A stretch of 64,000 nucleotides of DNA from an uncultured Alistipes sp. GTDB taxonomy: Bacteria > Bacteroidota > Bacteroidia > Bacteroidales > Rikenellaceae. The notes under the pieces were generated by a model that saw nothing but the letters and a program-made list of their open reading frames with translations, made no database searches and was not told the DNA's origin. A program made the position numbers and the translations under genes. The stretch lies in assembly GCA_944326035.1 (NCBI GenBank), contig CALVCS010000005.1, positions 62,001 to 126,000 on the forward strand, given 5' to 3'. Below are positions 17,193 to 24,062 of this stretch, in pieces (the first letter of the stretch is position 1; each line of letters opens with the position of its first letter).

Positions 17193-17227
17193 GTCGTTCG
17201 GAACAACAATGGAAAAAATTCAAAGAA

Positions 17228-17803
17228 ATGGCTAAAAGACAAGTACAAGAAATCAACGCCGGCTCCATGGCCGACATCGCCTTTCTGCTGTTGATATTTT
17301 TCCTTGTGGCGACGACGATGAACGTGGACACCGGTCTGCAACGTGTATTGCCTCCTTTTTCTGACCAGACTCAAAACCAGGAAGTAGAGGTGAAAAAACG
17401 TAACCTGTTGTTGGTATTCGTCAACAAGTTTGACGATATTCAGGTAGCAGGGGAACGGATGGATATTACTCAGGTTAAAGACAAAGCCAAAGAGTTTATC
17501 CTCAATGCCGCTAACAGCCCCGACCTGCCTGAAAAACTCGACACAGAAATCGATCTGATCGGATCCTATCCCGTGAGTCAAGGGGTTATCTCCTTGCAGA
17601 ACGACCGGGGTACGAGCTACAACAAATATATCATGGTTCAGAATGAGTTGACCCGCGCTTTTAACGAAGTCCGCAACGAAGTGTCCCTGCAGAAATTCGG
17701 TCGTTCGTTTGCCGAACTGGATGAAAAAGAGCGTGAAGCTATCACCAAGGCTGTGCCCCTGAAGATTTCGGAGGCAGAACCTAAAAACATTGGAGGAAAG
17801 TAG
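17228..17803 (+). CDS. exbD: ExbD/TolR-family protein, first copy, 191 aa
   Basis: The start MAKRQVQEINAGSMADIAFL leads into a single transmembrane helix with the conserved membrane Asp (ADIAFLLLIFFLVATTMNVD). This Asp carries protons in ExbD/TolR proteins. The rest is a periplasmic domain. Its end overlaps the ribosome-binding site of the next exbD: GGAGGAAAG lies within its last codons, which implies coupled translation. Confidence 0.93.
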   Translation: MAKRQVQEINAGSMADIAFLLLIFFLVATTMNVDTGLQRVLPPFSDQTQNQEVEVKKRNLLLVFVNKFDDIQVAGERMDITQVKDKAKEFILNAANSPDLPEKLDTEIDLIGSYPVSQGVISLQNDRGTSYNKYIMVQNELTRAFNEVRNEVSLQKFGRSFAELDEKEREAITKAVPLKISEAEPKNIGGK

Positions 17804-17804
17804 C

Positions 17805-18275
17805 ATGGCAGTAATGAACAAAAAAGGGAAGAAATCGGTAGGTGCGATCTCGACCTCCTCTCTTCCGGACGTTATTTTCATGATTCTGTTCTTCTTTATG
17901 GTGACGACAACCATGCGTGAACAAGAGTTGTTTGTGCGCTTCCGGCTGCCTGAAGCGACTGAAGTCCAGAAATTGGAAAAGAAGTCGTTGGCCAGCTACA
18001 TCTACATCGGTCCTCCGACGGAACAGATGGCTGCCAAGTTCGGTACGGCTCCCCGTATTCAGCTGAACGACAGCTATCACCAGGCTTTCGAAATTGGTGA
18101 ATTCATCGCTTCCGAAAAGGATAAACTGAATGAAGCTGACCGTGTCGCAATGACTGTGGTACTGAAAGCCGATAATATGACCCGTATGGGGATTATTACC
18201 GAAGTAAAACAAGAATTGCGTAAGGCCAATGCCTTGAAGATTAGTTATGCTGCAAGTAAGAGCTTAGGTTACTAA
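17805..18275 (+). CDS. exbD: ExbD/TolR-family protein, second copy, 156 aa
   Basis: The ATG at 17805, one base after the previous stop, is preferred to the upstream TTG because GGAGGAAAG sits 4 bases before it. One transmembrane helix with the conserved Asp (SSLPDVIFMILFFFMVTTTM) is followed by a short periplasmic domain. Bacteroidetes usually encode two dissimilar ExbD proteins, which may form a heterodimer inside the ExbB ring; that arrangement is inferred. The operon ends at a strong terminator 20 bases downstream. Confidence 0.93.
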   Translation: MAVMNKKGKKSVGAISTSSLPDVIFMILFFFMVTTTMREQELFVRFRLPEATEVQKLEKKSLASYIYIGPPTEQMAAKFGTAPRIQLNDSYHQAFEIGEFIASEKDKLNEADRVAMTVVLKADNMTRMGIITEVKQELRKANALKISYAASKSLGY

Positions 18276-18294
18276 GCCGATATACAACGGATAG

Positions 18295-18334
18295 AAAAAG
18301 CCGCTCCATGTACTCTCATGGAGCGGCTTTTTTG
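18295..18334 (+). terminator. Rho-independent terminator of the exb operon
   Basis: AAAAGCCGCTCCATG pairs with CATGGAGCGGCTTTT around a short loop, followed by a T-run. This is a very strong stem directly after the last exbD gene. Confidence 0.95.
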
Positions 18335-18770
18335 TGTGTCGGTGCGGTGCCGTTTGGACGGTTTTACTTGGGAGGGGTTGGAGTGCAACGATGTCGTATG
18401 GGGACGTGGTGGGGAAGAAGATGTCTGAGGAGGAAGGCGTGTTGTGGAGGAGGAGAGGAAGCGAGGGCCCAGAGAAAATATCTATAGCGTGAGGCTCTGT
18501 AGCAAGTAGGGACGGTTTGGGCTGGCAAGAGGGAAGGTTGGTTCCGTAACCGGTATATGTAGAAAATAAAGAAAGGCTTCAGCGAGAGTTTTGGCGAACG
18601 TTCGGAGAGGAAGAACCTACTGAGGAAGAATTTTACGGGTTACAGGGAAAACAGTCCGAGGGTATTGGGTCAAAACGTTTTAACTTATAGATGCTCACAC
18701 AGCATGGCTGAATTTGGCGTTGTGCAGAGGTAGCCAATCGTGAGGCTGTTTGGAGACGTTGCGTGTCGAG
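18335..18770. other. Intergenic, convergent, no gene seen
   Basis: About 435 bases between two convergent units. The plus strand is GA-rich. No open frame has protein-like composition and no hairpin of note is seen. Confidence 0.5.
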
Positions 18771-19457
18771 TTAACGCACGATTTTCCGGACGATTTGGCT
18801 GATGCCTAACAATAGTAAGGTGCCGATGGAGGTCCAAAACCAGAAGGGATCGAGATCCCATCCGAATGAGACCACCCGACTTTTGAAGACGGAAATCAGA
18901 AGCATCGCTAAGATCAGACCCAACAGGTCACGGTTGAAAAGTCGGAGTGCTCGTCGCCATGAGAAATGTTCGTCCGGAGTTTCCCAGGCCTTCCATTGAG
19001 GAAGAACGGCCGAAGTGGTGGCGGCGTACTCTTTATAGGTCGCTCCGAATTTGCGACACAGGGCCGTTTCCTCCGTAATCAACATTTTTTCAACCATCCA
19101 GCTGCGTCCGAGTAAGCCGAAGAGCATCCATCCCAGTACACCGGTGTAGGCTAAGATTCCCAGCCAGATGAGAAAACTTCCCAATTCGAGCGGATGTCGA
19201 CATACGGCATACATCCCGCGGGTTTGCAGATGTGTTCCGGGCGGGGTATAGCCGACGGTGATCGTTCGGATGACAATGCCGCCGAGGGAGACCAGCAGAC
19301 AGGGGATGTTGAGCCACAGAGAATCCGGAACAATCCAGAACGGACGGGCGATGATTAAGGCCAGAATGGAGAGCAGAAAGAACCAAAGAGGCCATTGTCG
19401 GCGTCTGGCCAACAGCCATTTACCTTGTGCAGTTGAATAGTCCGATAGCAGGGTCAT
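18771..19457 (-). CDS. Isoprenylcysteine/phospholipid methyltransferase-family membrane protein, 228 aa
   Basis: Several transmembrane segments surround a motif typical of the ICMT/PEMT-like superfamily, GMYAVCRHPLELGSFLIWLG, which in these enzymes helps bind S-adenosylmethionine. A later YKEYAATTSAVLP segment matches the usual E-x-Y-x-Y-x-x-x-V pattern. The substrate is unknown. The PAP2 gene overlaps its start by four bases (ATGA), so the two are translated together, suggesting a lipid-related job. Confidence 0.75.
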   Translation of the reverse strand: MTLLSDYSTAQGKWLLARRRQWPLWFFLLSILALIIARPFWIVPDSLWLNIPCLLVSLGGIVIRTITVGYTPPGTHLQTRGMYAVCRHPLELGSFLIWLGILAYTGVLGWMLFGLLGRSWMVEKMLITEETALCRKFGATYKEYAATTSAVLPQWKAWETPDEHFSWRRALRLFNRDLLGLILAMLLISVFKSRVVSFGWDLDPFWFWTSIGTLLLLGISQIVRKIVR

Positions 19458-20029
19458 GGGTGAGTATTTTTTGCGGGACGGAGGTAGATCCGTCGGAAAG
19501 CACGGAACGATAGGGCGCCGAGCATTAATCCGAGAAGCGTTCCGAAGAGCAGGTCGAGCGGGAAATGCATGCCGAGATAGATTCGGCTGTATGCGACGAG
19601 TATCGCCCAGGCATAGATCATGAGGGTGTACCAGCGCTTGCGGAACAGCAGGCTGGAAAATGTGGCGATCGTGAAGCTGATAGCGGCATGGGCCGAAACG
19701 GTTCCGTATAGGCCACCGCGATAATCGCGGACAATATGGACCCAGGCTTGAATATCCGGGTTATGAGAGGGACGGAATTTGGGAACGTAATGTTTGAAGA
19801 AGTTGCAGATCTGGTCGGCGGCGATGATGGCGATGCCTAAACAGAGGAGCATCCAGAGTAGTCCTTTCCAGCCGTTTTGGCGCCAAACGACCCACAGAAT
19901 CGCTGCATAGAGCGGAATCCAGATGACTTTGCTGGAGATCCAGTAGAAAAAAGTATCCCAACCGGTCCCCCAACTGCCATTGAGGGCGAGCAGGAGTTGT
20001 TGATCCGCATGAAGAAGGTCTTGCCACAT
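19454..20029 (-). CDS. PAP2-family membrane phosphatase, 191 aa
   Basis: The ATG at 20029 is preferred to an in-frame TTG at 20065. The three PAP2 motifs are present: KHYVPKFRPSHNP (motif 1, KxxxxxxRP type), GTVSAHAAI (motif 2, PSGH-like, with Ser-Ala-His) and SRIYLGMHFPLDLL (motif 3, SRxxxxxHxxxD). Five to six hydrophobic helices are visible. The enzyme should remove phosphate from a lipid phosphate such as undecaprenyl pyrophosphate or a lipid A precursor on the outer face of the inner membrane. It shares an ATGA overlap with the downstream methyltransferase-family gene. Confidence 0.88.
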   Translation of the reverse strand: MWQDLLHADQQLLLALNGSWGTGWDTFFYWISSKVIWIPLYAAILWVVWRQNGWKGLLWMLLCLGIAIIAADQICNFFKHYVPKFRPSHNPDIQAWVHIVRDYRGGLYGTVSAHAAISFTIATFSSLLFRKRWYTLMIYAWAILVAYSRIYLGMHFPLDLLFGTLLGLMLGALSFRAFRRIYLRPAKNTHP

Positions 20030-20618
20030 AAGATGAAAGGTTATCGAAATGAGGCTTTTCGCCAAGGGCTCCGTCCGTTCACGGGCGAAGGATTTTCAAA
20101 GATAGTCTCTTTCGGGCGTTTTTCAAAATACGAAAATCGAGGCACCTATGGGGAAGGGACAGAGCATCGTTGCGATTTCACAGAGGGGGTTGGGTGACAG
20201 ATCGTAGAAGCGCTGCCTGAGACAAATTGGATGGTCGCGGCAAAAGTGCTCCGAAGAAAGCGTCGGAAACAATCGGCACGCGGGGAAAGGAGTAGGACGT
20301 TGTGGGTATGAATGATAGGGAACTACCTTCGGATCGAGCTTATCTTGGAAGATGGGGCCGCACTTTGTGTAGGGCTTTGGGGTAGGGCACCTGATGGGAA
20401 CGGGAAGGTAGGGCGGATCTCTCAAGGAGGAGAAAGAGCGGGTTCTATGGAAAGAAATGTTCTAAAAGGGGAATTTTTCGTCGTTTTCGGCGAGAAAGTC
20501 GTTCCGAACATCAGGTTCTGATACGGATGGACGCAAAATCCCTGAAAAATTTGTACTTTTAAAAATCTGTTTTGTCGGGGCAGCGTTGGAGACGACCCCG
20601 TTTTACAACCTTAACGTT
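20030..20618 (+). promoter_or_regulatory. Intergenic with probable -7 box (TACTTTTA, 20554-20561) for the OYE-SDR pair
   Basis: No gene is visible between the divergent PAP2 and OYE genes. TACTTTTA at 20554-20561 is a seven-of-eight match to the -7 consensus, about 58 bases before the OYE ATG. The remainder is GA-rich spacer. Confidence 0.4.
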
Positions 20619-21842
20619 ATGGAATCCAAACTCTTTACCAGTGGACGGATCGGTCCGCTCACGCTTCGTAACCGCACCATCCGCTCGGCCGCTTTCGAGG
20701 GCATGTGCGAAGGAAATGCCCCTACAAAACAACTGCTGGACTACCATGAATCGGTGGCCCGGGGAGGAATCGGCATGACGACGCTGGCGTATGCTTCCGT
20801 GACCCGCAGTGGGTTGTCGTTTCCGCGACAGCTGTGGCTGCGACGTGAAATTCTGCCGGCTTTGCGTCAGGTGACCGACGCCATTCATCGCCAGGGTGCC
20901 GCCGCCTCGATCCAAATCGGCCACTGTGGCAACATGTCGCATCGCCGCATCTGTGGTCAAACCCCTATTTCGGCCTCCGGTGGATTCAATCTCTATTCGC
21001 CGACCTTTGTGCGCGGAATGCGCCGCAGTGAAATCGTCGAGATGGCCAAAGCCTATGGCAACGCCGTACGGTTGGCCCGCGAGGGGGGACTGGATGCCGT
21101 CGAGGTACATGCCGGACACGGGTACCTTATCAGTCAGTTTCTGTCGCCGTATACCAACCATCGCCACGACGAGTTTGGCGGATCGCTGCAGAACCGGATG
21201 CGTTTTATGGAGATGGTGATGGACGAGGTACGTCGGGCGGCCGGAAACGATATGGCGGTGATTGTCAAAACCAATATGTACGATGGCTTTAAAGGGGGGA
21301 TTGAACGCCCCGAAGCGATCGAAATTGCCCAACGCCTGGAAGCTTGCGGGGCCGATGCCTTGGTGCTCAGTGCGGGGTTTGTCAGTCGGGCCCCGATGGT
21401 GGTGATGCGGGGAGCGATGCCGATCCGGACCTTGACGCATTACATGGATTGTTGGTGGCTGAAATGGGGCGTACGCATGTTCGGCCGACTGATGATCCCT
21501 ACGGTGCCGTATCACGAAGGCTATTTTTTGGAAGATGCCAAACTTTTCCGGAAGGCTTTGAAGGGCACGTTGATCTACGTCGGCGGACTGACCACACGAG
21601 CCAAAATCGATGAAGTCCTGAATAGTGGGTTCGAGTTCGTGCAGATGGCCCGGGCGTTGATTCGTCAGCCCGATTTTGTCAATCGCATGGCGGCTGGGGA
21701 GGAACGGTGCGGTTGTGGACACGGAAACTATTGCATCGGTCGTATGTATACGTTGGATATGTCCTGCTACAGCCATCGGGACGATGTGCCGCCTTGTCTG
21801 TTGCGGGAAATTGCCAAACTCGAAAAACAACAGCAAGGATGA
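20619..21842 (+). CDS. Old-yellow-enzyme-family NADH:flavin oxidoreductase (5-beta-reductase-like), 407 aa
   Basis: The ATG at 20619 (MESKLFTSGRIGPLTLRNR) is chosen because this is the canonical OYE start; an upstream TTG adds 11 residues. FMN-barrel signatures include IQIGHCGNMSHRR (active-site His) and VEVHAGHGYLISQFLSPYTN, then FGGSLQNRMRF. The C-terminus holds a Cys cluster (CGCGHGNYCIGRMY, later SCYSH and a further Cys) resembling, but not identical to, the [4Fe-4S] motif of 2,4-dienoyl-CoA reductase-type enzymes. The FAD/NAD domain of those larger proteins is absent. Single-domain OYEs of this kind reduce enones; the Bacteroidales bile-acid 5BR belongs here. It is joined to the SDR gene by an ATGA overlap. 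Confidence 0.85.
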   Translation: MESKLFTSGRIGPLTLRNRTIRSAAFEGMCEGNAPTKQLLDYHESVARGGIGMTTLAYASVTRSGLSFPRQLWLRREILPALRQVTDAIHRQGAAASIQIGHCGNMSHRRICGQTPISASGGFNLYSPTFVRGMRRSEIVEMAKAYGNAVRLAREGGLDAVEVHAGHGYLISQFLSPYTNHRHDEFGGSLQNRMRFMEMVMDEVRRAAGNDMAVIVKTNMYDGFKGGIERPEAIEIAQRLEACGADALVLSAGFVSRAPMVVMRGAMPIRTLTHYMDCWWLKWGVRMFGRLMIPTVPYHEGYFLEDAKLFRKALKGTLIYVGGLTTRAKIDEVLNSGFEFVQMARALIRQPDFVNRMAAGEERCGCGHGNYCIGRMYTLDMSCYSHRDDVPPCLLREIAKLEKQQQG

Positions 21843-22702
21843 GTGCACAATCTTTGGCGGTGATTACGGGGGCCAATGGCGACATGGGCATGTGTATTAC
21901 CCGAGCGGTCGCGGCGGCGGGTTGGAAGGTGATCATGGCGTGTAACGATCCGGTCGCCGCAGAGGCGAAACGGCAAGAGATTATTCGTCAAACGGGCAAT
22001 CCGCAGGTGGAGATCGAAGGGCTCGAACTACGCAGTCTGCATGCGGTGGCCGATCTGGCCGAACGCTTGCGGCGGCGTCCCGAACCCATCGGGCTGTTGA
22101 TGAACAATGCCGGGGTGATGCCTCCCCGTTTCGCTGTGACCGAAGATGGCCTCAGTCAAACCGTCAGTGTCAATTATGTGGGACCCTATCTGTTGTCCCG
22201 GCTGCTGTTGCCGCGGATGGAGCGGGGCGCTCGGATTGTCAACATGATCTCCTGTACGTATGCCATCGGACGAATCCGCTTGCCGGAGTTTTTTGTTAAT
22301 GGCGGCTTGCGACACTATCACCGAATCCCGGTTTACAGCAATACGAAATTGGCGTTGTTGTTGTTTACGAGAGAGTTGGCAGCCCGTCTGGCCGATCGAG
22401 GCGTGACGGTCAATGCCGCCGATCCGGGCATTGTCAACACCAAATTCATTCACCTCGACGCCTGGTTCGATCCGTTGACCGATCGCTTCTTCCGCCCGTT
22501 GATCCGCACCGCCTCCAAAGGGGCAGCGACTGCGGTCGATCTGTTGCTGAATCCTCAGTATGAGGGGGTGACGGGAGGCGCTTTTGCCGATTGCAAACCC
22601 ATTCATTTGCGTAAGCAGTTTTTGCATCACCCCATGCAGTTACCTCTGTGGGAGGCCACGGAGGCGCTGGTCGCTCCCTGGTTGAAAACCGCAGAAAAAT
22701 AA
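21839..22702 (+). CDS. Short-chain dehydrogenase/reductase (hydroxysteroid dehydrogenase-like), 287 aa
   Basis: The start MSAQSLAVITGANGDMG overlaps the OYE stop in ATGA, so the two proteins are made together. The nucleotide-binding motif TGANGDMG, the structural motif MNNAG, a catalytic Ser in MISCTY and the YSNTK catalytic Tyr/Lys are all present. Length and layout fit the retinol/hydroxysteroid dehydrogenase branch of the SDR family. With the OYE partner and the 5-alpha-reductase homologue at 13127, a 3beta-hydroxysteroid dehydrogenase role is the best guess. The exact substrate and NAD/NADP preference cannot be read from the sequence. Confidence 0.85.
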   Translation: MSAQSLAVITGANGDMGMCITRAVAAAGWKVIMACNDPVAAEAKRQEIIRQTGNPQVEIEGLELRSLHAVADLAERLRRRPEPIGLLMNNAGVMPPRFAVTEDGLSQTVSVNYVGPYLLSRLLLPRMERGARIVNMISCTYAIGRIRLPEFFVNGGLRHYHRIPVYSNTKLALLLFTRELAARLADRGVTVNAADPGIVNTKFIHLDAWFDPLTDRFFRPLIRTASKGAATAVDLLLNPQYEGVTGGAFADCKPIHLRKQFLHHPMQLPLWEATEALVAPWLKTAEK

Positions 22703-22728
22703 TCGCTTCTTGTTCAGTCCGTCTCTTT

Positions 22729-22753
22729 CCGTCGGACGAATCGTCCGTCGGGC
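22729..22753. terminator. Imperfect palindrome between convergent SDR and channel genes
   Basis: CCGTCGGACGA and TCGTCCGTCGG pair with one mismatch. It lies 27 bases after the SDR stop and just before the convergent channel stop, so it may serve both transcripts. No clear T-run follows, so the strength is uncertain. Confidence 0.4.
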
Positions 22754-22759
22754 GGGAGT

Positions 22760-23755
22760 TTATTGTCCTGTCTCGGGGGTGTCTCTGTGGGAAGTGTGCG
22801 GGGTCTCCGGGTGGGGTTTCGCATCGTTCCCCGAGCGATGAGCGTGTCGGGTGGAGGCTACGTTGGAGTCGTCAGAGGGGTCATCATCCGCAGCGACATA
22901 TTTTTCGACGGGTTTTTCCGATGAGGAGGCTTTGCGCCGATCTTGTTGGATGATGTTGATGAAGGACGAAGAGATCAAACCGGTCGGAATGGCGATCATG
23001 CCGATACCGACCAGACTCATCAAACTCCCTAAAAGCTTGCCTAGCGGTGTGATTGGATAGATGTCGCCATAGCCCACGGTGGTAAAGGTTTCGATGGCCC
23101 ACCAGAAGCCTTGTCCGATGTTGGAGAAGACATGCGGTTGGGCATTGCGTTCGATATAGTACATCAGGATGGCCGAAAACCCGATGATGATGCCGCAGGC
23201 CGTGTAGGCGGTGATCAGTTCGTTTTTGATGGCGCTCAACACACGGCCGATCAGTTGGAACGAATGGGAATAACGGATCAGCTTAAAGATGATGAAAATA
23301 TAGGGGAGCAGTACAATCAGATGGCTGAGTGGGGTTTTCCAGTAGAGGTGGACCAGCACAAAGGGGAGGATGGCGATAAAATCGACGAATCCATAGAAGG
23401 AGAAAAGATAACGCAGACGGGCCCGGAACGCCGATCGTTTGGGATATCGGGCGGGGGCGGCGATCAGACGCAGCAGGTATTCGATCAGGAAGATGAACGA
23501 AGCCAGATGGGTGATCGTATAGAGGATCGCTCTGCGCGAGTCGGACTCTTTATAAGAGGATAGAATGACGGCGCCAATCGCCAGAATGATGAAAAACAGC
23601 ACGAAATATTGGAAGGCTTTACTCATCAACCCGCGTTGGATGGCGTTGTAAAGCTTCATTTTCTTCTCTTGTAGGGCTTGAAAGTGCTCGTTCATATTAC
23701 ACAGAATTTTAAAGGACAGCGTAGAAGGGTTCATTTTGTTCCCTGCATTTTTCAT
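22760..23755 (-). CDS. Voltage-gated-type potassium channel protein, 331 aa
   Basis: Six transmembrane helices are visible. The pore loop carries the K+ selectivity filter TTVGYGD (IETFTTVGYGDIYPITPLG). An S4-like helix (LIRYSHSFQLIGRVLSAIK) has fewer regular Arg residues than a true voltage sensor. The C-terminal ~60 residues are polar and low-complexity, with no RCK or cyclic-nucleotide domain. It should be an inner-membrane potassium channel. The true start is uncertain: ATG codons occur at residues 1, 8, 21 and 33, and the conserved part begins near KLYNAIQRGLM. Confidence 0.88.
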   Translation of the reverse strand: MKNAGNKMNPSTLSFKILCNMNEHFQALQEKKMKLYNAIQRGLMSKAFQYFVLFFIILAIGAVILSSYKESDSRRAILYTITHLASFIFLIEYLLRLIAAPARYPKRSAFRARLRYLFSFYGFVDFIAILPFVLVHLYWKTPLSHLIVLLPYIFIIFKLIRYSHSFQLIGRVLSAIKNELITAYTACGIIIGFSAILMYYIERNAQPHVFSNIGQGFWWAIETFTTVGYGDIYPITPLGKLLGSLMSLVGIGMIAIPTGLISSSFINIIQQDRRKASSSEKPVEKYVAADDDPSDDSNVASTRHAHRSGNDAKPHPETPHTSHRDTPETGQ

Positions 23756-23935
23756 GCCTTTTTAGGCAGGGCGGTAGAGAAGCGAGGGTGTGAGTCGTGG
23801 GTCGGGAAGGTGGATCCGGTGTTCAGGGCCGAAACCATGGAGGGTACGGAGACAGTAGGGGCTACTCTGTTCAGCCTATAGGAGTGAAACGGCAAGGTCC
23901 GTCCTCCATTCGTTCGTATATTGTGGAGACCCTGG

Positions 23936-23996
23936 GCGTGGCGTCGGGTGAGACGCCGGGCGAGACACTGGGGAGACGTCGGGGGGACACCGGTTG
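23936..23996 (+). repeat. Degenerate ~12-bp tandem repeat, intergenic
   Basis: About five diverged units share the word GAGAC(G/A)C(C/T)GGG, for example GGCGTCGGGTGAG, ACGCCGGGCGAG and ACACTGGGGAG. They lie between the channel gene and the tricorn terminator, with no open frame of protein-like composition. Confidence 0.5.
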
Positions 23997-24025
23997 AGCG
24001 TTGCGGCGCATGGGTTGAGTGAGAG

Positions 24026-24062
24026 GAGAAAAAGGCGGGTCGGTTTACAACCGACCCGCCTT
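24026..24062 (-). terminator. Rho-independent terminator overlapping the tricorn stop codon
   Basis: A 14-bp perfect stem (AAGGCGGGTCGGTT with its complement) closes a 3-base loop and is followed on the minus strand by TTTTT. The 5' arm encodes the last residues K-A-G-R-L, and the TAA stop falls at the loop, so coding and termination signals overlap. Confidence 0.95.

Noticed and set aside
20559..21848. 429-aa minus-strand frame
   Set aside because: Antisense shadow of the OYE gene, which has clear motifs and the ATGA link to the SDR.
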